From assembly GCA_024278175.1 (NCBI GenBank), contig JAJRTS010000100.1:19972-83971 (forward strand): DNA of 64,000 nt, in the 5' to 3' direction. Origin of the DNA: Gemmatimonadales bacterium. GTDB lineage: Bacteria; Gemmatimonadota; Glassbacteria; GWA2-58-10. Shown here piece by piece: positions 49,283 to 59,400 of this stretch (positions are counted from its first letter, which is position 1; each line of letters opens with the position of its first letter). A program made the position numbers and the translations under genes. A model generated the notes under the pieces. It had not been told where the DNA came from. It saw only the letters and a list, made by a program, of their open reading frames with translations, and searched no databases.

Positions 49283-51127
49283 TCAGTTTCCCGGTCCCAG
49301 GAACCGCTCGAACCAGCGCAGGGCCAGCGTGACCGCTTCAGGCGTGGGAGAATGGCCGGTGCGATGGTTGAAAAAACCGATATTGTCCGCTTGTCCGTAC
49401 AGGGAATAGACTTTACGCGCCTCGTTGATGAAATACCAGCTCTCGTCCTTGTCCACACTCTCCCCGCCAATCAGCAGGAACGGCCTGGGGGCGATCAGCC
49501 CCAGCAGCTCGTGATGGTCGGTTGCCGGGTCACGCTCGCGGATAGTGCCGTCCAGGTACCAGTAGTCCTCGTAGTTGGAGAACTCCAGCCCGATCCCGTG
49601 GTCGCTGCCCACCACGGCGGTGATCCGCGGCTCGAACGCCGCGGCGTACATCGCCATTTTCCCGCCCAGCGAGTGGCCGATAATGCCGATATGTTCGCGG
49701 TCGACCGAGGGCAGACTGTAGAGCCAGTCCAGCAGATAGCGGGCGTCGGAGACCCACTTGCCCAGCCCGCTCAGCCCTCGATGGCGGCGGTTGAGCTCGG
49801 CCACGGCCTCGGCGTAACCTACCGTGTAGCCCTCGCCGAACCAGCGCACGGCCACCGCGATATAGCCGCTGCGTACAGCCAGATTGGCAAACGAGCGCAC
49901 GCTGGCCGGAAGATATGATTTGCCGCCCATGTTCTGGGCCGCGGGAGTATCAACGTCATAATAAGGCACGATCACCACCGGTGCCGGTTTTGTCAGTGCC
50001 CGGCGGGGCAGCAGCAGGTAGATTTTCTCCCAGTAGTCCGGTTCCACCTGGAGGTACATCAGCCTGCCCGTGTAGGAGTCCATCCGGTACTCGCGGATCA
50101 GCCGCACTTGCGGAGTGCCTTCAAGCCGGGGGGCGTGTTGCATGCCCAGGATGTTTTCCCACTTGGCCAGCACCCGGGCGCGACGGGTTTCCCAGCCGCC
50201 GACAGTGGTGATCCTGCCTGCGCCGGAGGGTTCGAGCAGGCTGCTCAGCTTGCCCGTGGCGCTCTCGTAGCCCGCCGGGCGGCGGTTGTACGGCTCGAAC
50301 CAGTCCGGGTTGCGGTAGTCGTGGGTAAACTTGCGGCCGCTGGCGCGGCAGATGCGCAAGCCGACGTAGCGGCTTGCGCGCTCCGGACTCATGGCGGCGT
50401 TGTAGCCTCTGGCCCAGCTTCCCGAGTGGCTGAAGAAACTGCCGCCACGGACAATCCTCTCAGGGCTGAACAGGGGCCCGATGGGGTTGTGCAGCGGCGT
50501 GGGATTGTTGGAGAGCGCGTCGTTGTTGTCCGTGCACCACTCGCGCACGTTGCCCAGCATGTTGAACAGGCCGTGCCTGTTCGGCTCGTACGCGCCCACC
50601 GGAACAGTGGTTTTTTCGGCCATCTCGCGGTGCAGCACCTCCAGGCTCTCGCTGTTGGAGGAACCGAGGTTGGCCCGTCCTGTCATGTCGCCGCCCTGGT
50701 AGCTGGAATCCCGCCCGAAAGCGGTCAGCCACTCGGCCTCGGTGGGCAGCCGCCAGCCGTCGGCCGTAAGGTCGCACTCCCCGGTTGACAGGTTATAGCA
50801 GGGAACCAGGCCGTCGCGCTCGCTCTTTAGATTGCAGAAACGGATCGCCTCCCACCAGCTCACGTTTTCCACCGGAAAATTTTTGCCGATGTGCAGCGAG
50901 GGGTTGTAGCCGGCAACTTGTTCGAACTCCCGCTGGCTCAGCTCACGGCTGCCGATCAGGAACCCGTCCAGCGAGACCTCCAGGTCCACGCCGGTGAAAT
51001 CGTCGGTAACCATCCAGCTCTGGGGCGGGAATTCCACCAGGGCGGCAGACGGATTTTCGGCCGCAACTGCCGCAACTGCGGTGAACAGGATGATAACGAG
51101 TACACTCACGACAAATTTACTGGACAT
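49283..51127 (-). CDS. FGE-like domain fused to alpha/beta hydrolase, exported
   Basis: The ATG at 51127 follows GGAG and starts a Sec signal (SKFVVSVLVIILFTAVAAVAA). Residues about 30-290 resemble the FGE/SUMF1-type fold: GSRELSQREFEQVAG, FPVENVSWWEAIRFCNL, WRLPTEAEW, NRHGLFNMLGNVREWC, IVRGGSFF and VGLRICRASG. Residues about 330-610 are an alpha/beta hydrolase: GYIAVAVRWFGEGYT, HIGIIGHSLGGKMAMYAAAF (nucleophile Ser), then an Asp and a late His (FNHRTGHSPTPEA). True FGE uses two cysteines not clearly seen here. It could be an esterase with an FGE-like carbohydrate module. Confidence 0.8.
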   Translation of the reverse strand: MSSKFVVSVLVIILFTAVAAVAAENPSAALVEFPPQSWMVTDDFTGVDLEVSLDGFLIGSRELSQREFEQVAGYNPSLHIGKNFPVENVSWWEAIRFCNLKSERDGLVPCYNLSTGECDLTADGWRLPTEAEWLTAFGRDSSYQGGDMTGRANLGSSNSESLEVLHREMAEKTTVPVGAYEPNRHGLFNMLGNVREWCTDNNDALSNNPTPLHNPIGPLFSPERIVRGGSFFSHSGSWARGYNAAMSPERASRYVGLRICRASGRKFTHDYRNPDWFEPYNRRPAGYESATGKLSSLLEPSGAGRITTVGGWETRRARVLAKWENILGMQHAPRLEGTPQVRLIREYRMDSYTGRLMYLQVEPDYWEKIYLLLPRRALTKPAPVVIVPYYDVDTPAAQNMGGKSYLPASVRSFANLAVRSGYIAVAVRWFGEGYTVGYAEAVAELNRRHRGLSGLGKWVSDARYLLDWLYSLPSVDREHIGIIGHSLGGKMAMYAAAFEPRITAVVGSDHGIGLEFSNYEDYWYLDGTIRERDPATDHHELLGLIAPRPFLLIGGESVDKDESWYFINEARKVYSLYGQADNIGFFNHRTGHSPTPEAVTLALRWFERFLGPGN

Positions 51128-51272
51128 GAATACACTCCGGGAGGGATGTTGGTTTGACATATGGCCCGTGGGGTGTTGAAATCAGCTTAGCACACCGGCG
51201 CTTTTTTATCAACAGCGGCGAGCGGAACAACGTACGGCCGGGGTGTCGCTCAGAATTATTTGTAAGAAATAT

Positions 51273-51309
51273 AGAGGGGCGCTGAATGTCTTTATTTCAA
51301 CGCCCCTCT
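51273..51309 (-). terminator. hairpin after the acr3 gene, derived from the dispersed element
   Basis: AGAGGGGCGCTGAA pairs with TTCAACGCCCCTCT around TGTCTTTAT. It equals the final hairpin of the 205-bp element, standing alone, and lies about 55 bases after the acr3 stop, where it may terminate the arsenic operon. Confidence 0.6.
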
Positions 51310-51365
51310 AGAGCGCTAAGCTAGCAGGGCAAAGCTTTTTCCCCGGCCCGGCTCACAGCGGGAAA

Positions 51366-52538
51366 CTACTTGCGGGTCAGCAGGCAAAACCTGACCAGCA
51401 TCAGCATCACCGGCACCTCGATCAGCACGCCGACCACGGTGGCCAGCGCCGCTCCGGAGGACAGCCCGAATACCATCGCCGCAGTGGCGATCGCCACCTC
51501 GAAATGGTTCGAGGCCCCGATCATCGCCGAGGGCGCCGCGTCGGGGTAGCTGAACTTCAGCAGGCGGGCCAGCAGGTAAGTAACGCCGAAAATGAGAATT
51601 GTCTGCACAAACAGCGGCACTGCGATCCAGAGGATGGTCAGCGGATTGGACACTAGTACCTCGCCCTTGAGCGAGAACAGGAGCACCAGGGTGGCCAGCA
51701 GAGCGGTGATAGTTACCGGCGTGAGCAGATGCAGAAACTTTTCCCTGAACCAGCTCTCGCCCTTGAGCGCAATAATCCAGCGGCGGGAGAGATAGCCGGT
51801 CGCCAGCGGCAGGGCCACGTAGACGCTTATCGAGAGCAGTAAGGCCTGCCACGGGACCGGCAGGCGACCCACCCCGAGCAGGAACCCCCCCAGGGGGCCA
51901 TAGAGCAGCAGCATCACCAGCGAGTTGACCGCCACCATCACCAGCGTATGCCCGTCGCTGCCGCGCGCCAGGTGGCCCCACACCAGCACCATCGCCGTGC
52001 AGGGAGCTATTCCAAGCAGGATGCAGCCGGCCAGGTAGCTCCGCCACAGGGGGATTTCCAGCATCCGCACCCCCTCACGCAGCACCACCTGTCCCGTACC
52101 GAGCGTGTCGCCGAGCTGAAGGTCCAGGCCCAGCGGCAGCTTGACCAGGTCGGTCTGCTCCGGGCCGATAAAGCCGAGAAAAAGGTTGCCCAGGAAAAAG
52201 ACGCTGATGGCGTACATCGTAAACGGTTTGACCGCCCAGTTAATCAACAGCGTCAACCCCACCGGCCCGGTGCTGCGACCCGCCCTGACCACCTCGGTAA
52301 AATCGATCTTGACCATGATCGGGTACATCATCAGGAACAGGCAAACCGCTATCGGAATACTGACCACGGGTGCGCCGTTCACCTCCAGTGACATGCTGTC
52401 CAGCCAGGCCGCCATCCCCGGCGCGATCTTGCCCAGTGCGATGCCTGCAATTATGCAGACCGCCACCCACAGCGAAAGATAGCGCTCGAATACACTCATC
52501 CCGCGCGGATCTTTGCTGATCCGGGTTTTTGCCGTCAT
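51366..52538 (-). CDS. acr3: arsenite efflux permease, ACR3 family
   Basis: The 390-residue protein has ten predicted membrane spans with an N-terminal cytoplasmic tail. ACR3 features: [21 protein letters not shown] with the conserved Cys in a membrane helix, [36 protein letters not shown] and [17 protein letters not shown] with the conserved Glu. ACR3 expels arsenite across the inner membrane with the proton gradient. It is the last gene of the arsenic operon, 12 bases after arsM. Confidence 0.95.
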   Translation of the reverse strand: MTAKTRISKDPRGMSVFERYLSLWVAVCIIAGIALGKIAPGMAAWLDSMSLEVNGAPVVSIPIAVCLFLMMYPIMVKIDFTEVVRAGRSTGPVGLTLLINWAVKPFTMYAISVFFLGNLFLGFIGPEQTDLVKLPLGLDLQLGDTLGTGQVVLREGVRMLEIPLWRSYLAGCILLGIAPCTAMVLVWGHLARGSDGHTLVMVAVNSLVMLLLYGPLGGFLLGVGRLPVPWQALLLSISVYVALPLATGYLSRRWIIALKGESWFREKFLHLLTPVTITALLATLVLLFSLKGEVLVSNPLTILWIAVPLFVQTILIFGVTYLLARLLKFSYPDAAPSAMIGASNHFEVAIATAAMVFGLSSGAALATVVGVLIEVPVMLMLVRFCLLTRK

Positions 52539-52550
52539 GTTGGTTTCTTC

Positions 52551-53411
52551 CTATTCCTGTTCAGATTTTACCGCGTTGATATACAGCGAGGTGATCAGCT
52601 CTGCCAGGCTCAGCCCCTCCGGCAGTTCTGCGACTATTTTCCGGTACATCGGGTCCTGAAACTTGGTGGCGCTCTCGGCGTACGTCGGGTCCCCCTTGAG
52701 ATCGATCCCGGTGAACCCGGCCCGCTCCAGCATCTCGCGGGTCTCGTCCACCAGCACCGCCCCGGCCACGCAGCCTGTCAGCGCGGCCACGGATTCCAAA
52801 ACCGATTCCGGCAGCGGCCGCAGCAGGGCCACATCGCTGACAGCCACCCGGCCGCCGGGGCGAAGCACACGGGCCACCTCGTTCCAGACCTGCTGCTTGT
52901 CCGGGCTGAGATTGATCACGCAGTTGGACAGGACAACGTCCACCGTGCCGCTCTCCAGCGGTACGTGTTCGATCTCGCCCAGCCGGAAGTCCACGTTGTC
53001 CAGCCCTGTGCGGCGGCTGAACTCCAGCTTGTTGCGCCGCGCTTTTTCCACCATCGCCGGGGTCATGTCCACGCCGATCACCCTGCCAGCCGCCCCCACT
53101 TTCTGCGCCGCCAGGAACACGTCCAGCCCCCCTCCGCTGCCCAGGTCCAGCACCACCTCGCCCGGCTTCAGAGCGGCGAGAGCGGTGGGGTTGCCGCACG
53201 AAAGGCCCATCTCGGCCCCCGCGGGCAGGGTTGCCAGCTCGGCGTCGCTGTAGCCCACGCTTTTGGCCACGGCACCACTGCCGTCACCCCCGCAACAGGA
53301 GTTCAGCGGCCCGCAGCAACTGCTTTCCTGCTGCTCGGCAATCCGCCCGTATGCCTCGCGCACTGTCTCTCTCACGTTGTTTTCCGTTGTACGGCTGCTG
53401 TCGTTAGCCAT
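52551..53411 (-). CDS. arsM: arsenite S-adenosylmethionine methyltransferase
   Basis: The 286-residue protein has the SAM-binding motif VVLDLGSGGGLDVF (about 86-99) and the arsenite-binding cysteines expected for ArsM: CC at 32-33 (plus CC at 39-40), SCGNP with Cys 72, LSNCVINL with Cys 164 and LTGCVAG with Cys 214. ArsM methylates arsenite to volatile or less toxic products. It is the middle gene of an operon, between the arsR-arsC fusion and acr3. The N-terminal Cys-rich stretch (CCGPLNSCCGGDG) is typical. Confidence 0.95.
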   Translation of the reverse strand: MANDSSRTTENNVRETVREAYGRIAEQQESSCCGPLNSCCGGDGSGAVAKSVGYSDAELATLPAGAEMGLSCGNPTALAALKPGEVVLDLGSGGGLDVFLAAQKVGAAGRVIGVDMTPAMVEKARRNKLEFSRRTGLDNVDFRLGEIEHVPLESGTVDVVLSNCVINLSPDKQQVWNEVARVLRPGGRVAVSDVALLRPLPESVLESVAALTGCVAGAVLVDETREMLERAGFTGIDLKGDPTYAESATKFQDPMYRKIVAELPEGLSLAELITSLYINAVKSEQE

Positions 53412-53448
53412 CGTAAACTCCTTTTCAGTTCAGGGTTTTCAAGCTGAA

Positions 53449-54237
53449 TCAGCCATCATCCCGGTTTCGCGTTACTTCCAGTTTACCGACAAAATCCCGG
53501 ATCTGGTCCCGCACAACCCGGTAGTGTCCCAGCGCCTCCCGCTCATCGGCCGCACCCAGCGCCAGCCGCGGCGGGTCCTCGAAACTTTGGTGGATCGTTT
53601 TTACCGCCCCGGGAAAGAGCGGGCAGCTCTCGCGGGCGTTGTCGCAGACTGTCACCACCAGGTCGAACTGCACGTCATCCAGCTCATCCACGGTTTTGCT
53701 GGTATGCGATGAGATATCCACTCCAGCCTCGGCCATTGCTTTCACGGCCAGCGGATTGAGCCCGTGACGTTCCACGCCGGCCGAATACGCCTCGAAATCC
53801 CGGGAGCGGAGCCTGTTCGCCCAGCCCTCGGCCATCTGGCTGCGGCAGGAGTTGCCCGTGCAGAGAAAGAGTACTCTGGGCAGCGGGGCCTCTTGCTCGC
53901 CTTGCGCGATGGTGCCGCAGGCGGAAGCCGTCAGCCGTTGCCGGTCCCCGGCGTAAACGGGATCGGTTTCGGCCAGCGAGCGCAGCAACACGCTCAACTC
54001 CTTGACCAACTGGTCCTGTTCGTTGAGCCGGTAGTGCATCCAGGTGCCCTCGCGGCGGACTTTGACCAGTCCCGAGGAGCGCATTACGCCCAGATGGCGG
54101 CTGGCCTTGTAGTCCGGCTCATCCAGAGCGGCGGCCAGATGGCACACGCAGCGCTCTCCGGCGCAGGCCAGCATCACGGCCAGGCGCAGGCGGGTGGGAT
54201 CGCCCAGGGATTTGAATGTTTTGCTGTGCTGTTCCAA
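53449..54237 (-). CDS. ArsR-ArsC fusion: arsenic repressor joined to arsenate reductase
   Basis: The TTG at 54237 is preceded by GGAAGGAG; a frame further upstream reads through the probable operator. The 262-residue protein has an ArsR winged helix first (about 1-90: SKTFKSLGDPTRLRLAVML, GERCVCHLAAAL with metal-binding Cys 30 and 32, KASRHLGVMRSSGLVKVRREG), then a thioredoxin-coupled arsenate reductase of the low-molecular-weight phosphatase fold (about 118-262: VLFLCTGNSCRSQMAEGW with CX5R at 126-132, and VTVCDNARESCPLFPG with redox Cys 198 and 205). Separate proteins in most bacteria are here one chain. Confidence 0.93.
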   Translation of the reverse strand: MEQHSKTFKSLGDPTRLRLAVMLACAGERCVCHLAAALDEPDYKASRHLGVMRSSGLVKVRREGTWMHYRLNEQDQLVKELSVLLRSLAETDPVYAGDRQRLTASACGTIAQGEQEAPLPRVLFLCTGNSCRSQMAEGWANRLRSRDFEAYSAGVERHGLNPLAVKAMAEAGVDISSHTSKTVDELDDVQFDLVVTVCDNARESCPLFPGAVKTIHQSFEDPPRLALGAADEREALGHYRVVRDQIRDFVGKLEVTRNRDDG

Positions 54238-54261
54238 AGTCGCTCCTTCCAATATGGTTAT

Positions 54262-54285
54262 CTGCGCATATACGCATATATAATA
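54262..54285 (-). promoter_or_regulatory. likely ArsR operator/promoter region
   Basis: Two adjacent CGCATATA repeats (54265-54280) lie within an AT-rich dyad (GCGCATATACGCATATAT) just upstream of the fusion's ribosome site. The position suits an ArsR-controlled promoter. Confidence 0.45.
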
Positions 54286-54417
54286 TTGGTAAGCCAATTT
54301 GTCAATATTACAGAGAAGAAAAAGAGAGAGCAGCGTTTAAGATATCTGCCGCCATCCCGGCTGTAGTGGCGGTGGGTAATGGGTGGCCGCCGGTGGGGAA
54401 GATTTCAGGCCGGCAAA

Positions 54418-54445
54418 AGGGCCGTTGAAAAAATTCAACGGCCCT
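54418..54445. repeat. 12-bp perfect stem-loop GGGCCGTTGAA / TTCAACGGCCC
   Basis: AGGGCCGTTGAA pairs with TTCAACGGCCCT around AAAA. It resembles the end hairpin of the 205-bp element and sits upstream of the arsenic operon. Confidence 0.6.
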
Positions 54446-54514
54446 GTAATTGTTGTCATGGTGTTTTACTGTTAAGAGTGCGTGAATCGCCCCTTTTGCC
54501 GACTCTTGAGAGCT

Positions 54515-54739
54515 AGAGTGTTTCTCGAAACAATTGCCCGCTTGATTATCCTTCGAATGGGCGTTTCTTCTCCTGTAGGGGCGAGGCATACCTCGCCCCT
54601 ACAGGAGACAGCAGGCGCACAGGTTGACGGGCGACACATGTGTCACCCCTACGATATTCTACGAATAACGATAGTTTCTCCGTACCATTGTCAGGATTTT
54701 CTTTCCCTTGCAAAAAGCAAAACTTTCGAGAAACACTCT
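54515..54739. mobile_element. MITE-like element, 225 bp
   Basis: The 16-bp perfect terminal inverted repeats are AGAGTGTTTCTCGAAA (54515-54530) and its complement (54724-54739). Inside are a 40-bp palindrome (54569-54608, arms TCTCCTGTAGGGGCGAGG) and a near-palindrome GGGCGACACATGTGTCACCC (54629-54648). No open frame is credible. No target duplication is obvious. It lies in the 560-bp gap between the arsenic operon and the sulfatase gene. Confidence 0.7.
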
Positions 54740-54796
54740 GAATCTCCATGATAACCGTTTTTCAACACGCTTATAGCCATGCGTCTTGGGGGCCGC

Positions 54797-56263
54797 TTAC
54801 TCGTATTTATATTTCGATAGCCACGGGTCGCTGGTTTCCTCCTGCCAGCTCCGCAGCCGGGCGCGAAGGTCGTCGAGCGCCTCCCGGTGAGCCGGGTCGT
54901 CCGCCAGGTTGACCACCTCGTCGGGGTCGTTCTCCAGGTCGTAGAGTTCCTCGCGCCGGCGATGGATATAGGCGTCCACGGTGCGTGCGCCCAGCATCGG
55001 TTCCTGGCGGGTCAGGATCGCCTGCCAGGTGCTTGAGGCGAACAGGTCGCTGGCGAACGGGTAGTCGAGCTTGTGGGCCAGGTTGAGGATGTACTTGTAC
55101 TTGCGCGTGCGGATCGAGCGCATGGGGTAGTACATCTGGACTTCGTGGAACGTGTGGCTGCAGAACACCTGGTCCCAGCCCTCGGGGTCGCTTTGCCCGG
55201 CCACCGGCAGGAAGCTGCGGCCTTGAAGCTCGTAATCCGGGCCCTGTGCGCCGGTCCAGTCCAGGATCGTTGGTGTGAGGTCCGTAAAACTGACCATCGC
55301 ATCGCAGGTGGTGCCGCCCGTAAGGCCCAGCTCGGGGCAGGAGAGGATCATCGGCATCAACACCCCCGGATCGTAGATCGTGGTCTTGGCCCCCGGCATG
55401 GCGATCCCGTTGTCCGAGATATAGATCACCAGCGTATCCTCCGCGCGGCCGCTTTTTTCCAGTTCGTCCATCAGGAAGCCCACGCCTTTGTCCAGCCGGC
55501 TCACGCTCTGGTAATACTGGGCCAGCTCGGCGCGGCATTCGGGGCTATCGGGCAGGAACGGCGGCACCACCACTTCGCCGGGGCTGTAGGTGACCTCTTC
55601 CACGTGGGGGAAATCTATCGAGTTGCTGGCTTCCCAGTCGCGGTGGGGGTCGGAGTAACCGACGGTCAGGAAGAAGGGCCGTTGTTTGTCGCTGTTAATA
55701 AACTGTCCGGCCTGGCGGGCCATGTTCCAGACGTCGCGGTTACCGGCCAGCGCCTTTACGTCCTGGTAGCCGACATCGGCGGTAATCAGCTCTTCGAACC
55801 CGTAGACCTCGTCGGGGCCCACGTGGTACTTGCCGACCAGGCCCGTGTGGCAACCGGCTTCGCCGAGCAGCGCGGCCACGCCGCGTACGTAGTCGTGGGT
55901 ATCGAAGTCGGCTGGCATGTGCTGATGGCCGAACTGGCCGTTGGTGTGGTTCTGGAGTCCGGTAAAAATCACCGAGCGGCTGGCGCTGCACGAGGCCACG
56001 GTGGCGAACGCCTTGGTGAAACGGACGCCGTTGCCCGCCAGCCGGTCGAGGTTGGGAGTTTTGACCACGGGATGGCCGTAGCAGCCCGAGTCGGGCTGCC
56101 CGTGGTCGTCGGAGATGATCAGCAGCACGTTGCGCTGCCGGCCGGTTGGCGCGGGCCGGGCCGGGGAGCTGCCTGCCGCGGCCAGCGCGGCCCCGGCTAC
56201 TCCGGCGGTGGTGGCTAAAAAACGGCGGCGGTTGAGCGGAACGTTGCGGTCCGATGCTTTCAT
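54797..56263 (-). CDS. Tat-exported sulfatase, formylglycine type
   Basis: The protein (488 residues) begins with a Tat signal (NRRRFLATTAGVAGAALAAA). Metal-binding ISDDHGQ is at about 50-56, and CSASR at 92-96 (Cys-x-Ala-x-Arg) is the site where Cys is oxidised to formylglycine. Further family motifs: GKYHVGP, VGYSDPHRDW, VIYISDNGIAMPGAKTTIYDPG and TDLTPTILDWTG. Pattern and length are closest to heparan N-sulfatase (SGSH)-type enzymes in family S1. It should remove sulfate from a glycan in the periplasm. An FGE or anSME enzyme must act elsewhere. Confidence 0.93.
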   Translation of the reverse strand: MKASDRNVPLNRRRFLATTAGVAGAALAAAGSSPARPAPTGRQRNVLLIISDDHGQPDSGCYGHPVVKTPNLDRLAGNGVRFTKAFATVASCSASRSVIFTGLQNHTNGQFGHQHMPADFDTHDYVRGVAALLGEAGCHTGLVGKYHVGPDEVYGFEELITADVGYQDVKALAGNRDVWNMARQAGQFINSDKQRPFFLTVGYSDPHRDWEASNSIDFPHVEEVTYSPGEVVVPPFLPDSPECRAELAQYYQSVSRLDKGVGFLMDELEKSGRAEDTLVIYISDNGIAMPGAKTTIYDPGVLMPMILSCPELGLTGGTTCDAMVSFTDLTPTILDWTGAQGPDYELQGRSFLPVAGQSDPEGWDQVFCSHTFHEVQMYYPMRSIRTRKYKYILNLAHKLDYPFASDLFASSTWQAILTRQEPMLGARTVDAYIHRRREELYDLENDPDEVVNLADDPAHREALDDLRARLRSWQEETSDPWLSKYKYE

Positions 56264-56474
56264 TGAATTCTCCGGGGTAAAAAAATTGGCAAAAAAACAT
56301 TATTTGTCTGCAAGAAGTATCTGACGGGTTATCAATTAATAGGAAAAACCCGCCGGAAATGAAAGATGTTTCTTTCACTGTCAGAGAAAAAAGTGGGGGA
56401 CATGGAAGTCCCCCGCTGGGCAGAAAATTGCTGTTTTGAGGAATGTTTTTGAAGCAGGCAAGCGGTAAGATCAA

Positions 56475-59400
56475 TCAATCCAGCGCCGCTATTTTCAGGC
56501 CGCAGAGGGCGGCACCCGGGCCGGCGCTTCCCGGGCTGGGCACGATCCTGAGCTTCAACTCGCGGTCGGCCATCACGCGCTCGATTTCGGCAACCACGGT
56601 CCTCGCTTTATTGCCCTTGTCCACCGTCGGCACCGAGACGTTCTCAAGCAGTTTCTCGCCCTGCACGAATATGTCGAAGCTGGCGCCGCCCGCCTGGTCT
56701 TTACCGCTGGCGAACACCAGGTTAAGCCGGTAGGGTCTTTCACCGGCCGGTTCCTTGCTCAACTGGACAGTGATCTCGCTGGCGCCCACCATCCCCGAGG
56801 CACCCACCCAGCGAGGCCCCTCGCCGGTTACCGCGGAGCTGTGAGAGCAGAACCAGCGGATGTTTTCCCCGGTGACGGTAACGGGTATCTCCGGCGAGGG
56901 GCCTCCGCGGCTGGGATAGTCCAGCCAGAGTACGCCGTCATCGTCCATCCGGTCTCCCGGCGCGCCGAAATTGAGCCCCAGCCGGCGGATCGGGGCGCCG
57001 CCCCACTGGATATCATTGAACGTCCAGTATTCCGCGTCCGGGTCATTGATCATCGCCAGCGAGGTCTGGTTCTGGTAACTGCAGGCGCAGGTCCGGGTGT
57101 AGTCGGGAGCGTTCAGTACACCGTCGGCCGCCACCAGGTTCGAGGTGCAGCCCGACTTGAACCCGCCGAGATTGCCCGTGCCGCCGTAAGCGTCCAGATC
57201 GTAATACCCCGCCGCCGCCGAGCGGAAAGTGAGCAGGTGTTCGCTGGCAATCGGGTAGTTGCAGCCGTAGTTACGCTTCCAGCTTACCGGTATCTGCTCT
57301 CCGGTGAGCGGGTGATACTGGCGCAGCGCTTCTCCGCTCAGCAGGCTGAACATCGCGCCGGCGGTGATTATCCGCTCGCCGTGAAGGATCGGTACCGAGC
57401 TGTACTCCATTTCCCTGTCCCAGAGTGTGACGCCGGTAGCGGCGTTATAGACCGCCATCCGCTTGCCGGTTTCGCCCCGGACCATGTCGCGGGAGGGCCT
57501 GGTGCTCTGCAGCAGCACTCCGTGCTGCCCTGACAGTCCCAGCCAACTGCCGAAAACGCCGTCCCGAAGCTCCCAGGCCAATTCACCGGTTGCAATATTC
57601 AGGGCCAGTAACCTGTTGGTCCCCTTGGAGCTTTCTCCCCGGCGGCGGAGCTGGGACTCCACGTAGGGTGGCCGTTTGTCCAGGCAATAGATCATGCCGC
57701 CGCCCGCGACAATGGCGTTATGCAGGAAACCGTGCTCGGCCCGGCGGGTCCAGAGCTGCTTGCCGCTGAAGCGGTCCATCACGATCAGCCTGAGGCTGGC
57801 CGATTTGTCGAACTCCATGAACGGTTTCCTGCGCGTGCGGTCTCTTTCGCTCATCTCGGCCAACTGGCGATGATGTTCGCTGTCGGCGGGGATTTTACTG
57901 TTCATCGGTACGAACCCGCCACCTGCGATCAGGTAATCATCCAGCACGGCCAGATAGCTCCACTGTCCGTCCGACTGTTCGCCCGCGGCGGCGGGCAGCT
58001 CAAACTTATCCAGCGTCTCGCCGCTGACCGCGTCCAGCACCCGGCAGCGGCCGCCCTCGATCACGTAAACCCGGTCGAGAGTGGCCACGTAGTTCGCACC
58101 CCTGATATTGGCGCCGGGCAGATGGACCTGGTTGTACTCGGTGCTGGTGGGCGCATCCTTGTAGGTGTCGTCGTAATAGACGCCGTAATTGCCGAGGTCG
58201 AGATCGGTTTTCCAGAGCACCCGGCCGGTGTAGACGTCCCTGGCGCTGATACAGTTCATCCCCTCGATAAACAGCCGTCCGCCGATCACCTGCTCCGGCG
58301 GGCCGTGGCCGTGACGGGGCAGCACGTCCAGGTTGGAGCTGCCGCCGAACCAGAGCAGGCCCAGCGGCAGGCTGACCAGGCTGTCGTCGGATTTGATCGT
58401 GTTGGCCGGGTTGCCGTACTGGTGGGTCCACGACGCCGCGCCCCGCAGGGAGCCGTCGCGGGTGAGAATCAGTGCGCCGCCACGGCTCTCGGCGCTCAGC
58501 TCTACACCCGGCCCGGCGGCCCAGCGCTCCAGCTTGCCTGCGTCAGCCGCGGGCGTGTCGATCCAGGCCTTGCCGCCATAAGGCCGCAGCGAATTGAGCA
58601 GACCGGTCTGCGTTGCAAGAGTTTTCCCGTCGGCCACGATCAGCGAGGCGGCGTAGGGCGGCAGGGAGAAATCAGCGGCGGAGCAGTCGACCACCGCCAC
58701 CCGGCTGCCGTAAAGATTGGCCTTGTCGAACCGGCGGCGGGCGGTTTCAATGCGCGCGGAGTCGCTCTCGAGTAGCACGATCTGCAACCGGCTGTTGTCG
58801 GCCAGAGCCTTGGCCAGTTCCAGCCCGGCGGGAGCGCGGACAAACGCGTAGCCCTCGTCCACACCGGTGGTGCTCAATATTTTTTTTGCCTTGCGCCCGG
58901 CGGTTCCGGCGATTTTCCAGTCTTCGGCGCTTTGATGATACTCGATAACGCCGCCCCCGCTACCGGCGCCAAAGGCCATGATCCGGCCGTCCAGCGTAAC
59001 GGCGAACAGCTTGCCATCGGCGGTCAGCAGCCTTTCCACGCCACCGTCCACCTGCAGATGCCAGCTCACCGATCCATCGATGCTGATCGCGGTAATCCCG
59101 TCCGCTCCCGCTGCATAAAGGCTGCCGCCGGAGCGGATCAGGTCGCGGGTGGCGTCGGTCTCCAGCTCCCAGAGCAAGGCCTCCCGCCAGGCGGCTGATT
59201 TACGTTTTTTGTAATTCTGGAGCATTTCCCGCAGGAAGGGGGGCCAGACTTTTCCGGCCTCGATCCCCGCCAGCCATTTTTCGATAAAACTCCCGGCCAG
59301 GAACCAGCGGGCCTTGTGCTGCAACCCGGCGGCGTCGTAAGCGCTCACGGTTTCCCCGCCCAGGTAGAACAGGCTGTCTGCCAGGACCGGGTGCATCCCT

